This document shows positions 1 through 7,399 of a stretch of 37,427 bases of DNA, one piece after another. Source of the DNA: a virus; IMG/VR virus record IMGVR_UViG_3300036900_000306, positions 1 through 37,427 of that record. One strand, 5' to 3'. Position numbers and translations under genes: made by a program. The notes below the pieces were generated by a model, which was given only the letters and a program-made list of their open reading frames with translations, had not been told where the DNA came from and did no database searches. Numbering within the stretch: position 1 is the first letter of the stretch; the number at the start of each line of letters is the position of its first letter.

Positions 1-38
1 AGCTCGAGCGACAGCTCAGCGAGGAGCACGCGGCGTGA
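1..38 (+). CDS. Replication-type protein, C-terminal end (partial copy)
   Basis: These bases encode only the last codons of the 436-residue protein that starts at 36028, ending at the TGA at 36-38. They are the left-hand copy of the terminal redundancy and not a separate gene. The next gene starts inside this stop codon (GTGA overlap at 35-38), the coupling style used throughout the early operon. Confidence 0.9.
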   Translation, partial: LERQLSEEHAA

Positions 39-127
39 CCCAGGTCGTCTTCGCCGCCGTCTTCCTCGGCTACCTCGGCCTGCTCATGTTCGCCTGGCCG
101 TACCTCCTCGCGCTGCGCAGCTGGTTC
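1..127. repeat. Terminal redundancy, left copy
   Basis: These 127 bases are identical to 37301-37427. They cover the last codons of the replication-type gene and the start of the next small gene, so the window closes into a 37,300-bp circle. The length of 127 equals a common maximum assembly k-mer, and the repeat falls in coding sequence. An assembly overlap is therefore more likely than a biological terminal repeat. Confidence 0.95.
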
Positions 128-349
128 GAGCGGAAGCTCGCCGCGCGCCGCGACGAGGAACCCCGCTCCTGGTTCGACCACCAGCGCTTCGTCAAAACCG
201 ACCTCGTCGACCGCGTCAAGCACTACTCGCGGCCCGTCGTGATCGAGCACCCCTGCAGCTACGGCGGCGACCTCCTCGAGTACCCCGTCACCACCGACTC
301 CGACGCGGACTTCATCCTCGACGTCCTCGGCGACATCGAGGTCCTCTGA
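35..349 (+). CDS. Small single-span membrane protein
   Basis: This 104-residue protein has an N-terminal hydrophobic segment at about residues 3-27, followed by a basic stretch and a soluble acidic tail. The pattern fits a single-span protein whose tail faces the cytoplasm. No family is recognised. The GTG start overlaps the stop of the replication-type gene, and its own stop overlaps the next ATG, so it belongs to one translationally coupled early operon. The function is unknown; early-operon membrane proteins of temperate phages sometimes act in exclusion, but nothing in the sequence proves this. Confidence 0.75.
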   Translation: MTQVVFAAVFLGYLGLLMFAWPYLLALRSWFERKLAARRDEEPRSWFDHQRFVKTDLVDRVKHYSRPVVIEHPCSYGGDLLEYPVTTDSDADFILDVLGDIEVL

Positions 350-549
350 TGCGCCGGTTGACAGCTCCGCAGCTTCGGAAGCTGCGTTACATCGCCGAGC
401 ACCCTGAGACGAGGAATCCTGGAGATCTAGCGACGACGTACAGCCTGGTGACTCGCGGCCTGGTCGAGGCGACGAAGCACGGGACATTCCCTCGAGCGTT
501 CATGACCTACCGGGTCACCGATGAGGGCGCGACGGAGCTCGAGCGCTGA
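349..549 (+). CDS. Small winged-helix-like protein
   Basis: This 66-residue basic protein starts at an ATG that overlaps the previous stop (ATGA). A helix-rich N-terminus is followed by a segment around residues 32-64 containing LVTRGLVEA and YRVTDEGATELE. That segment resembles recognition-helix and wing strands ending in the T-x-x-G-x-x-x-L pattern seen in many small winged-helix proteins. A DNA-binding role is plausible but inferred. It sits between a membrane protein and a cysteine-bearing mini-protein in the early operon. Confidence 0.75.
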   Translation: MRRLTAPQLRKLRYIAEHPETRNPGDLATTYSLVTRGLVEATKHGTFPRAFMTYRVTDEGATELER

Positions 550-749
550 TGCCGACCTGTCACCGCTGCGAGCGCGAGAACCTCCCGACCGCCGAGGTGC
601 GCCGCACGAGCCTCGGCCACGTCTGCATCGACGGCAGCAACCAGTTCTCGGCCTGCCGTAAGCGCGAGCGTGAGCTCCGCGCCGAACGCCGCGCCGCCCG
701 GCGCGCATCCATCCAAGCGACCAGGAGGGCCGAGTCATCCGCTGCCTAG
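549..749 (+). CDS. Small cysteine-containing basic protein
   Basis: The product has 66 residues. An N-terminal CHRC pair and two further cysteines (about residues 26 and 36) could form a zinc knuckle; the C-terminal half is almost all Arg, Ala and Glu. Its ATG overlaps the upstream stop. An AGGAGGG ribosome-binding sequence at 723-729 lies inside its end and serves the next gene. No family is recognised; a small nucleic-acid-binding protein would fit. Confidence 0.7.
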   Translation: MPTCHRCERENLPTAEVRRTSLGHVCIDGSNQFSACRKRERELRAERRAARRASIQATRRAESSAA

Positions 750-766
750 CGATCGTCGCCGCCGTC

Positions 767-1108
767 TTGCTCATCGGCATCTGCGTCTCGCCCGCGCACG
801 CCGCCTACCCGGGCTACTGGATCCGCGAGGCGCACTGCATCCACTACCAGGAGACCCGCTCCGGCTGGAACGCCGGCTGGTCGACCCACTACGTCTACGG
901 GACACGGATCGAGTCAGAGGACCGCGGAGGCCTCCAGATCGACGTCCGCACCTGGGCGGCCCACGCGCCGGCGCGCTGGACGCGAGATCCCGCGGCCGCA
1001 ACGCGCGCGCAGCAGCTCTTCGTCGCCTGGCGCATCTGGTGGGCGAACGGCCGCCGCTGGGGCGGCAAGCAGTGGCCGAACTCGAGCCGCGCTTGCGGGG
1101 TCGCGTGA
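767..1108 (+). CDS. Secreted Rpf/transglycosylase-like protein
   Basis: The mature part shows the layout of Rpf-like or small transglycosylase domains: an HCIHYQE segment holding a candidate catalytic Glu, a GGLQIDVRTW motif, a Trp- and Gln-rich helix, and a C-terminal WPN-x-x-R-x-CG ending. Such proteins cleave peptidoglycan outside the membrane. The only canonical start is TTG at 767, which leaves too short a signal peptide and no ribosome-binding site. Upstream, in frame, the codons at 734-766 add the missing basic and hydrophobic residues of a signal peptide ending in PAHA-A. AGGAGGG at 723-729 is well placed for a start near 737 (ATC). The true start is therefore probably non-canonical, or there is a base error. 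It could be an early lysin or wall-remodelling enzyme. Confidence 0.7.
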   Translation: MLIGICVSPAHAAYPGYWIREAHCIHYQETRSGWNAGWSTHYVYGTRIESEDRGGLQIDVRTWAAHAPARWTRDPAAATRAQQLFVAWRIWWANGRRWGGKQWPNSSRACGVA

Positions 1109-1368
1109 TCCCCGTGACCGCAGCGGATCTTCGCCGGCTTCTCGTTGAGGTCTCCGGCGACAAGCAGCAGTGGCTCGACGAACGAGGGATCGATCGTGCG
1201 GCCATGGTCGACATGGCCGAGGGGTTCAAGGGCGCTTTCATCCGCCACTTGTTCGAGACGCAGGATCTCGAACTCTCGCTTGATGGCTGCATTGGCTTTG
1301 CGTTCCAGGTGGGCTTCGAGACGTGTGCTCAGCTCCGACAGTCGAAGCCGGGCCGGACAGACGTATGA
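1105..1368 (+). CDS. Hypothetical protein (87 aa)
   Basis: The GTG start overlaps the stop of the Rpf-like gene (GTGA), with a second in-frame GTG at 1114. The product has 87 residues and looks alpha-helical and soluble, with helices around residues 4-15, 20-45 and 50-70. No motif or family is recognised. Both ends overlap their neighbours by four bases, which supports its reality as part of the early operon. Confidence 0.7.
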   Translation: MIPVTAADLRRLLVEVSGDKQQWLDERGIDRAAMVDMAEGFKGAFIRHLFETQDLELSLDGCIGFAFQVGFETCAQLRQSKPGRTDV

Positions 1369-1697
1369 GGGTCGAGCGGGGTGCTCCGGTCGTCCTGCGC
1401 CTGGCCGAGCCTGACGTCTGGCATCTGCCCGCCCGCGGCTTCTATGCCGGCTCCAAGTCGATCGAGGATGCGCTGACGCGGTTCGCGTCGACCTGGCCGA
1501 CACTCTGCGACGCCGGCCGCGGCGAGATCTTCGTCCACGGCGGCAGCATCCGCGAACGCCAGCTCTGCCCGGCGTGCGCGGCCGCGAACGGCAACCGCGA
1601 CCACCTCCTTCCCGCCGGCGAGATCGCCGAGAAGGAACGCTACGACCGGCTCGTCGAGGAGCTGCTTGGCCGCGTCGCCGAAGAGGTTGCCGCGTGA
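1365..1697 (+). CDS. Hypothetical protein with CPAC motif
   Basis: This 110-residue protein starts at the ATG inside an ATGA overlap; the frame is open further upstream, but that part lies inside the previous gene. It has a beta-rich N-terminus, a central CPAC pair, and a charged C-terminal helix. With one more cysteine at about residue 48, metal binding is possible but not shown. The family is unknown. Confidence 0.7.
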   Translation: MRVERGAPVVLRLAEPDVWHLPARGFYAGSKSIEDALTRFASTWPTLCDAGRGEIFVHGGSIRERQLCPACAAANGNRDHLLPAGEIAEKERYDRLVEELLGRVAEEVAA

Positions 1698-1996
1698 CCG
1701 TCCTCGTCGAGGTTCCGGCTGAGGAGGTTCGCGCCGGCGATCGCGTCTTCGTCAGCCGGCGGATCGGTGTCCGCCGCGTCGACGACATCCTCGAGTACGA
1801 CACGCTCGGCATGGAGCAGGTCGACTGCTTCGTGATCCTCTACGACGCGCCCGGCGCCGGCCAAGGCTGGAACAAACCATCCGGTAGCCAGGGCCACATC
1901 GGCTTCTACCGCCGCGACGTCGTCGGAACCATCCCCTACCGCCGCGGCGAGCTCGTGCTGCTCGAGCGGCTACACCTCGTCGAAAGGAGCACGTGA
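1694..1996 (+). CDS. Hypothetical beta-rich protein
   Basis: The GTG start lies in a GTGA overlap and gives 100 residues. The sequence alternates hydrophobic and polar residues, as in a small beta barrel: an opening TVLVEVPAEEVRAGDRVFV followed by a central VDCFVILYD strand and an IGFYRRDVV strand. No catalytic motif is visible. An AAGGAG ribosome-binding site for the next gene lies in its last codons. Confidence 0.7.
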   Translation: MTVLVEVPAEEVRAGDRVFVSRRIGVRRVDDILEYDTLGMEQVDCFVILYDAPGAGQGWNKPSGSQGHIGFYRRDVVGTIPYRRGELVLLERLHLVERST

Positions 1997-2694
1997 TGCA
2001 GGACGCAATGCAGCAGGTCGAGATCCCGCGCGCCGAGGCTCGGCAGTCGTATCTCGATTACCGCCGCGCCGCGAAGCGCGAGGACGACCCTGTCATTCGG
2101 AACGAGCTCGAAGCGATGGCGCGAGCGTTCCGGATCGCAGCGAAGGAAGAGCATCCGCTGATCGCGCTGACGCCGACGCTCACGCGTGGCGGCACCGTCC
2201 CGCGCACCATCGTGCAGCGCCGCGGCCGCGACGAGTACCGCACGCACTACCTGCTCCCGCGTCTCGCGGTCTGCAACGCGGCCGCGCGGTTCGTGTTCAC
2301 GCTCGGCGTCGAGCGCGACGGCGCAATCCGCTTCATCGACTCGCTCGGCCGATCCCCGCGCTACCAGCGCGGCCGCATCGAGCTCGAGACCGGCTTCGAG
2401 CTGCCCGACGGATACGAGGTCGGCAGCCAGATCAACTGGGATAGGAGCGCCTGGTCGGCGCTCGTGCCGATCGTCCCGCCGAAGCACCGGCCCGCACGCG
2501 GCGCCCTCGAGAACTTCGTCGTGCTGTGGGAAGTCGACGACTGGACGTGGCGGAGAGTGCCGGCGCCGCCCGGCGACCCGGCGCTGCTGCAGCACGTCGG
2601 CGGCGACATCTACGCGGTGCTCGCGACCTGGGATCTCTCACCGCTCGAGCAGCTCGTCCTTTCCGGCCGGAAGCTCGAGGAGGCGATCTTCTGA
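1996..2694 (+). CDS. Hypothetical protein upstream of the ParB-family gene
   Basis: This 232-residue protein starts at ATG 1996 (a GTG lies one codon earlier), 7 bases after AAGGAG. An N-terminal charged helix (about residues 1-50) precedes a mixed alpha/beta body rich in aromatic and basic residues, and the C-terminus is helical. No family is recognised. Its TGA overlaps the ATG of the ParB-family gene, so the two are made together and may work in one process, but no function can be assigned. Confidence 0.75.
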   Translation: MQDAMQQVEIPRAEARQSYLDYRRAAKREDDPVIRNELEAMARAFRIAAKEEHPLIALTPTLTRGGTVPRTIVQRRGRDEYRTHYLLPRLAVCNAAARFVFTLGVERDGAIRFIDSLGRSPRYQRGRIELETGFELPDGYEVGSQINWDRSAWSALVPIVPPKHRPARGALENFVVLWEVDDWTWRRVPAPPGDPALLQHVGGDIYAVLATWDLSPLEQLVLSGRKLEEAIF

Positions 2695-4145
2695 TGGCCG
2701 TCGCAGCCCTCGAACCCACGCTCGAGACAGGCCAGTCGATCGAGGAACTGCCGCTGTCGGCGATCGTGCCGGCACCCGACAACCCGCGTAAGCAGCTCGG
2801 CGACGTCGACGAGCTCGCCGCGTCGATGGTCGAGCTCGGGATGCTGCAGCCGCTCGTCGTCACTCCGCGCAAGGGGAAGTTCATGGTCGTCTGCGGCCAC
2901 CGCCGCCACGCCGCAGCGAAGGTCGCGAAGCTCGGAACGGCACCCGTGATCGTGCGCGAGCTCGACGAGCCGCAACGGATCAAGGCGATGCTGATCGAGA
3001 ACTGCCAGCGCACCGACCTGACAGCGCTCGAGGAGGCCCGCGCATACCAGCAGCTCGTCGAGCTGGGGCTCGGTCAGCGCCAGATCGCCGGCGACGTCGG
3101 CAAGAGCCAGGGCCATATCTCGAAGCGGCTCGCGTTGCTCGAGTTGCCGGCGATCGTGCAGGCGGAGCTCGATTCCGGCGGAATCACGCTCGAGGACGCC
3201 CGCCACTTCGCCGCCCTGAACGACATGCCGAAGCGTGCCGCGGCCGCGCTTAAGGAGGGGAAGCGCTGGGGCAGTCGCCCTGGCGACTTCGAGCGGGTAG
3301 TCCGCAACGAGCTCGCCGAGCACGAGCTCGCCGAGACGATCGGCCGAAACCGGCAGCAGCTGCAGCAGGACGGCGTGAAGATCCTCGAGTACGTGAAGGA
3401 TCAGTGGTCCGGCCGGCGACTCCCTAGCGGCGTCGCCGAGCTCGTCGGGATCAACGGCTACGCCTACGGCAACGACCAGCTCGCGCTGAACCCGAAGACG
3501 CACGCGAAAGAGCCCTGCCACGCGGCCGCGATCAGACCCCGCGACGGCGAGATCATCTACCTCTGCACGAAGCCCGCGAATCACCGCGGCGAGACCGGCG
3601 CCAAGAGCCGCACACCCGACGAGAAGAAGGCGGCAGCCGACGAGCGGGCTAAGGAACGCGCCCGCGCGCTCAAGGCACGCGAGAAGAACATCGATCTCGG
3701 CCGGCAGCTGGCCAAGAAGTTCGCGGCGCCGAAGATCGACGCCCGCAACATGCGCCTCCTCGCCGAGATCCTCGTCGACCGCTCCGCGTTCGGTGACCGC
3801 TTCATCGAGCAACTCGCGCTGCGAGGCCTCCGCTACACCGATGAGGCCTCACAGGAGGTCGTCACGCGCAAGGACGGCAGCGTCAGCAAGATCGTCCACG
3901 CCAACCATCCGCACGACGCGAGCAAGCTCCTCGCCGACCGGCTCGACGCGGCCAAGACGCCCGAAGAGATCATGGGCGTCCTGCTCCAGGCGCTCATCGC
4001 CGCCCGCTACGCCGATCGCAACGCCGTCCCTCCGTCGCAACGGAGCGGACACCTCGCCTTCATCGACAGCACCTACTACGCCGAAGACAGCGGCCTTAAG
4101 AAGACGATCGAGACGATCGCCGGCCCGATCGGAAAGGCACGCTGA
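2694..4145 (+). CDS. parB: ParB-family DNA-binding protein
   Basis: The product has 483 residues. Residues about 15-105 form the ParB N-terminal domain, with the conserved PxNPR-type segment and the GHRRH box (about residues 68-72) that binds CTP in chromosomal ParB. Residues about 105-150 hold the helix-turn-helix bundle (QRQIAGDVGKSQGHISKRL). The last 300 residues are long, charged and unlike chromosomal ParB. The start is the ATG overlapping the upstream stop; an in-frame extension lies inside that gene. No ParA is present, so classical plasmid partition is unlikely. Phage ParB-like proteins may act in gene regulation, DNA organisation or, in some families, as nucleases. One copy of the genome-wide 15-bp palindrome lies inside this gene. 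Confidence 0.93.
   Translation: MAVAALEPTLETGQSIEELPLSAIVPAPDNPRKQLGDVDELAASMVELGMLQPLVVTPRKGKFMVVCGHRRHAAAKVAKLGTAPVIVRELDEPQRIKAMLIENCQRTDLTALEEARAYQQLVELGLGQRQIAGDVGKSQGHISKRLALLELPAIVQAELDSGGITLEDARHFAALNDMPKRAAAALKEGKRWGSRPGDFERVVRNELAEHELAETIGRNRQQLQQDGVKILEYVKDQWSGRRLPSGVAELVGINGYAYGNDQLALNPKTHAKEPCHAAAIRPRDGEIIYLCTKPANHRGETGAKSRTPDEKKAAADERAKERARALKAREKNIDLGRQLAKKFAAPKIDARNMRLLAEILVDRSAFGDRFIEQLALRGLRYTDEASQEVVTRKDGSVSKIVHANHPHDASKLLADRLDAAKTPEEIMGVLLQALIAARYADRNAVPPSQRSGHLAFIDSTYYAEDSGLKKTIETIAGPIGKAR
3171..3185. repeat. Dispersed palindrome, copy 1 (inside parB)
   Basis: GATTCCGGCGGAATC is a perfect palindrome apart from its central base. Here it reads in frame as Asp-Ser-Gly-Gly-Ile in the ParB-family protein. 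The other copies lie in other frames or outside genes, so the shared feature is the DNA and not the peptide. Confidence 0.75.
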
Positions 4146-4291
4146 TGCCACGCCGCAACCGCAACGCCTGGCGCAACGACCAGGCCCGCGCCGAGATCCA
4201 GCAGGACGGCCTCTTCAACCTCGAGCAGCAACGCCGCCGCCGTCGCGGCAAGCGCGGCCGCCGCCTCGAGCAACGAAAGCGCGCCGCATGA
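4145..4291 (+). CDS. Very basic 48-residue protein
   Basis: A short reading frame starts at the ATG within the ATGA overlap after the ParB-family gene and ends at the TGA overlapping the next ATG. The product is rich in Arg and Gln, with a run of five arginines and a KRGRR stretch, so it should bind nucleic acid or another acidic partner. The four-base overlaps on both sides are the main evidence that it is real. Confidence 0.6.
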   Translation: MPRRNRNAWRNDQARAEIQQDGLFNLEQQRRRRRGKRGRRLEQRKRAA

Positions 4292-4377
4292 GCCGGCCAC
4301 CCGCCCTCTTCACACCGCGCTGGTGGCGGATCGCGTGGCTCATCCTCTCCGAGCGGTTCCACCGGGTGCCGTCGTGA
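4288..4377 (+). CDS. Mini-protein (29 aa), amphipathic or membrane
   Basis: A 29-residue frame lies between two four-base stop/start overlaps. It has a central WWRIAWLIL segment that could lie on or in the membrane. It may be a true mini-protein or simply a translation-coupling frame that carries ribosomes to the nuclease gene. Confidence 0.45.
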   Translation: MSRPPALFTPRWWRIAWLILSERFHRVPS

Positions 4378-5204
4378 GCCGACTCGCGTCTGCTGCACAG
4401 CACACGGAAGCGTCGATGCTGGCGCTGCTGGAAAAGCGATACCTTCGCGAGGTCAGGGGCAACGGCCCGGCGTGGGCGTTCGTTCCGAAGGTCCGCAACG
4501 CCGCCGGCTTCCAGGCGACCCGCACGATCGACGCGATCGCAATGTCGCTCTGGCCGTCACGCGGGCTGGAGATCCACGGGCATGAGATCAAGGTGACGCG
4601 CTCGGACTGGCTGCGAGAGTTGAAAGACCCCTCGAAGGCCGAAGCGTTCACCGATCTGTGCGACCGCTGGTGGCTCGTGGTCGGCGACGCGAAGATCATC
4701 GCGGCTGGCGAACTGCCCCCGACATGGGGGCTGATGGTCGCGAGCGGCCGTAGTCTCCGGGTCACCGTCCAGGCTCCGCAGCTCCCGGCGACTGACTCGC
4801 CCTGGATGCCGCGCACTTTCCTCGCCGCGCTACTGAGATCGGCCACTCGGACGCAGCTCGTCACTCCCGCTGAGATCGAGGCTGCCGTTGCTTCAGCGCG
4901 TGCAGAATGGGACGCCCAGCACGCCGACAACATCGAGCGGTGGCGTGAGAGCCGCGACAGCCTCCGTACCAGGCTCCGCGCTTTTGAGGAGGCGTCGGGC
5001 GTCTCGATCGATAGCTGGGTCGACCGCGACACGGCGGAGCAGGCTGCCCGCGTTGGGGCTGCCGTGCGGCTCGTCTTGGACGGCGAGGCGAAGGTCGAGG
5101 AGCTACAGCGCCGCTTTGAGCGCATCGCCACGCAGGCTGAACTGCTGGCCGAGGAAGCCCGGCGCGCGAAGGGCGTCTCGCTCGCTGAGGTAGCAGCGGC
5201 GTGA
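4374..5204 (+). CDS. PD-(D/E)XK-type nuclease (MmcB-like)
   Basis: This 276-residue protein starts at the GTG in the overlap. The N-terminal half (about residues 15-120) has the layout of restriction-like nucleases: an Arg-rich helix, an Asp in RTIDAIAM, then HEIKVTRSDWL where Glu-x-Lys gives the active-site strand, followed by a helix and WWLVVGD. This pattern is shared with MmcB-like and other phage-encoded PD-(D/E)XK proteins. The C-terminal half (about residues 175-276) is predicted coiled coil. It probably cuts or processes DNA during replication or repair, next to the ParB-family protein. The exact substrate is unknown. Confidence 0.65.
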   Translation: MSRLASAAQHTEASMLALLEKRYLREVRGNGPAWAFVPKVRNAAGFQATRTIDAIAMSLWPSRGLEIHGHEIKVTRSDWLRELKDPSKAEAFTDLCDRWWLVVGDAKIIAAGELPPTWGLMVASGRSLRVTVQAPQLPATDSPWMPRTFLAALLRSATRTQLVTPAEIEAAVASARAEWDAQHADNIERWRESRDSLRTRLRAFEEASGVSIDSWVDRDTAEQAARVGAAVRLVLDGEAKVEELQRRFERIATQAELLAEEARRAKGVSLAEVAAA

Positions 5205-5617
5205 AGCTCCCGCCGGGAGTGCGCCTGTCGGCGGGGCCGTTCGGGATCACCGTTGTGGAAGCGCATCGGCCCGTCACTGGCTATGCGCTGTTGCCGGAAT
5301 GCTTCAAGCCGCCGGTGGTGGTGGTCGGAGGTTCGTTGGTCTCGGCCGAGCAGGTGCGGACGATGTTCTCTCTACCCCGACAATCGCTCGGGGAGATCAT
5401 CGACTGGCACGGGCAGGCCACTGCGCCGTCGACGCCGGCTGAGCTGCGCCATGAGAAGGAGGCGGCGGCGCGGCACTCGCAGCAGCCGCACGGCTGGACG
5501 AATGCCTACCAGTCGGTGACGGGGCTGCGCTGGCGGTGCTGCGGGAACCGCTTTGAGGACGATCACTCGCCCTGGTGTGCAGCCAGCGGCTTCCTCGACC
5601 CGCTGCCGCCGGCGTGA
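5201..5617 (+). CDS. Hypothetical protein (138 aa) with cysteine pair
   Basis: The GTG start overlaps the nuclease stop. The N-terminal 60 residues look like a beta-rich domain; the C-terminal part (about residues 95-135) has RWRCCGNRF and HSPWCAASG, so CC and a later C could form a small zinc site with a His. No family is recognised. It is part of the coupled early operon. Confidence 0.7.
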   Translation: MKLPPGVRLSAGPFGITVVEAHRPVTGYALLPECFKPPVVVVGGSLVSAEQVRTMFSLPRQSLGEIIDWHGQATAPSTPAELRHEKEAAARHSQQPHGWTNAYQSVTGLRWRCCGNRFEDDHSPWCAASGFLDPLPPA

Positions 5618-5841
5618 AGGTGCTGATCGGGAGTGATGCGCTGCCGCGTCGCCGGTTCACGGCTCGGCTGTTGTGGGAGCCACGCGACATCTGGCTCGGC
5701 GTCTTCTGGAATCGCGTCGATGACCAGGTGATCCTGCACGCGAGTGAGACGGGCAAATCGCCTGAGTATCCCACCTACCTGCTCGTCTACATCTGTCTCG
5801 TTCCGTGCGTGCCTTTCTGCGTGGCCTGGAGGACAGCGTGA
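5614..5841 (+). CDS. Small conserved-type phage protein (75 aa)
   Basis: The GTG in the overlap is the start. The body shows the pattern WEPRDIWLGVFWN followed by a hydrophobic LLVYICLVPCVPF segment. Proteins with a similar RD-(I/L)-W-x-G-(V/L)-(F/Y)-W segment are common as unnamed small early proteins in actinobacteriophages. No biochemical role can be given. Confidence 0.7.
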   Translation: MKVLIGSDALPRRRFTARLLWEPRDIWLGVFWNRVDDQVILHASETGKSPEYPTYLLVYICLVPCVPFCVAWRTA

Positions 5842-6143
5842 GCGGCCTCGAGCTATCGATTCCGGCGGAATCGGTGGAGGCGATCGCGCGGCGCGCGGCC
5901 GAGCTCGCACTCGAGCAGCTCGCCGCCGCCGGCGAGACGCGCGAGCTGTTGACCGTCAGCGAGGCGGCCGAGTATCTGCGCTGCTCGTCGCAGCGGATCT
6001 ACGGGCTGCGCTCGAGTGGCCGTTTGCCACGCACGACTGAGGGTGGCCGCGCCCTGGTGCGCCGCTGCGATCTCGAGCAGCTGATCGTCGACGACGATGC
6101 GTTGAGCCCGGCGCTTCAGAGTCGTAGGCTCCGGAGTGCGTGA
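5838..6143 (+). CDS. xis: Excisionase-type helix-turn-helix protein
   Basis: This 101-residue protein starts at the GTG in the overlap. Residues about 36-85 form a MerR/excisionase-type winged helix (LLTVSEAAEYLRC, IYGLRSSGRLP, then a wing and VRRCDLEQLI), as in the HTH_17 family. It lies directly before the integrase and overlaps it by four bases, the classic xis-int order. It should bend attachment-site DNA and direct integrase towards excision. A copy of the dispersed 15-bp palindrome sits 20 bases after its start codon. Confidence 0.85.
   Translation: MSGLELSIPAESVEAIARRAAELALEQLAAAGETRELLTVSEAAEYLRCSSQRIYGLRSSGRLPRTTEGGRALVRRCDLEQLIVDDDALSPALQSRRLRSA
5858..5872. repeat. Dispersed palindrome, copy 2 (start of xis)
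   Basis: GATTCCGGCGGAATC is identical to the parB copy. It lies near the xis start in a different reading frame, encoding Ile-Pro-Ala-Glu-Ser. A protein bound here could block xis expression. Confidence 0.75.
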
Positions 6144-7399
6144 GCGTGCCGCGGATCCCGATTCCTGACAATCCTGGCTTCTGGCGGCGCGGCGGCTCGG
6201 TGACGTTCAAGTACCGCGATCAGCGCGGCCGCCAGCGCTGGGCGTCGGCGCGCACGCTCCGGGCGGCAAAGCAGAAGAAGGCGGCGATCGAGACCGACGT
6301 CGCTCGGGGCGAGTACCGGCAGCGCTCCGCCGTCGACTTCGCGACCTATGCGCGGGCCTGGGTCAAGACCTACCAGGGGCGCACGTCGAAGCCTGTGGCT
6401 GAGCAGACCCGCGCTGACTACGAGCGCCGGCTCGAGCAGGACGCGATCCCGTTCTTCGCGACGATGCGGCTCGGCGACATCGAGCCGCAGGACGTGAAGG
6501 CCTACGCTCACCACGTCGGCCAGCGCCGCCGGCAGAGCCGACTGAAGAAGGCGGACACGCGGCCGCTAACCGCGAACAGCGTCAGGCTCGCGCTCGCCCC
6601 GGTGAAGGCGATGTTCGCGACAGCGTTCGAGGAGGGCGTGATCCGGGTGAACCCGGCCGCCGGCGTCCGCATCGCCGTGCCCCGGACCGTCGTCGACGTC
6701 GACGAGGACGAAGCCGGCGACGTTCGCGCGCTGACCGCCGGCGAGCTCGCGGCGCTGCTCGAGGAGATCCGCTGCGAACGCTGCTGCCGCCTCGACGCGC
6801 CGGCGGCCGACTGTGAGCGGTGCCGCTTCTGGCGGCTGTTCTTCACGACGCTCGTCCAGCTCGGCCTCCGGATCGGCGAGCTCGTCGAGCTGCGCTGGCG
6901 CGACGTCGGCGCCGGCGGCGCCGGCACCGTCAAGATCCGCCGCAAGTTCTACCGCGGCACCGTCGGGCCACCGAAGTCCCGCTACGGCCGCCGCACGCTG
7001 CGGCTGCCGGCCGAGCTCGCGCGCGAGCTCTGGCAGCACCGCAAGCAGACGCGCGCCGGCGACGGAGATCTCGTCTTCGCTCTCGCCGGCGGCGTCCGCG
7101 TCGACACGTCGAACGCGATGTCGCGCGTGCTGAAGCCCGCGGCGCGTCGCGCCGGCATCGGCGAGTGGGTCGGCTTCCACACGTTCCGGCACACGTGCGC
7201 GACGCTGCTGTTCACGGTCGCGCAGTGGAACCCCAAGCAGGTGCAGCTCTACCTCGGCCACCACTCGGCCGCGTTCACCGTCGACACGTACATCCACCTG
7301 CTGCCCGGCGACGTGCCCGAACCGCCGCAACTCGCCGAGGCCGCTGCCGCGATCGCCGCCGATGAGTCGCTGGCGCCGGCGGCTACCGTCTCCGTGTGA
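6140..7399 (+). CDS. int: Tyrosine-family integrase
   Basis: This 419-residue tyrosine recombinase integrates the phage at attP. An arm-binding region (about residues 15-55) is followed by a core-binding domain (about 65-190) and the catalytic domain. The catalytic residues are visible: Arg244 (GLRIGE), a candidate Lys279, His347-x-x-Arg350 (FHTFRH), His374 (LGHH) and the nucleophile Tyr384 (DTYIHL). Odd feature: two CxxC pairs (Cys212/215 and Cys225/228) are inserted just before the first catalytic arginine and look like a small zinc loop. The GTG start overlaps xis; the tRNA-type attP core lies 300 bases downstream. Confidence 0.96.
   Translation: MSVPRIPIPDNPGFWRRGGSVTFKYRDQRGRQRWASARTLRAAKQKKAAIETDVARGEYRQRSAVDFATYARAWVKTYQGRTSKPVAEQTRADYERRLEQDAIPFFATMRLGDIEPQDVKAYAHHVGQRRRQSRLKKADTRPLTANSVRLALAPVKAMFATAFEEGVIRVNPAAGVRIAVPRTVVDVDEDEAGDVRALTAGELAALLEEIRCERCCRLDAPAADCERCRFWRLFFTTLVQLGLRIGELVELRWRDVGAGGAGTVKIRRKFYRGTVGPPKSRYGRRTLRLPAELARELWQHRKQTRAGDGDLVFALAGGVRVDTSNAMSRVLKPAARRAGIGEWVGFHTFRHTCATLLFTVAQWNPKQVQLYLGHHSAAFTVDTYIHLLPGDVPEPPQLAEAAAAIAADESLAPAATVSV

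Noticed and set aside
2610-3812. Minus-strand frame of 400 codons across the ParB-family gene
   Set aside because: Shadow of the ParB frame; the plus-strand product has a clear domain structure.
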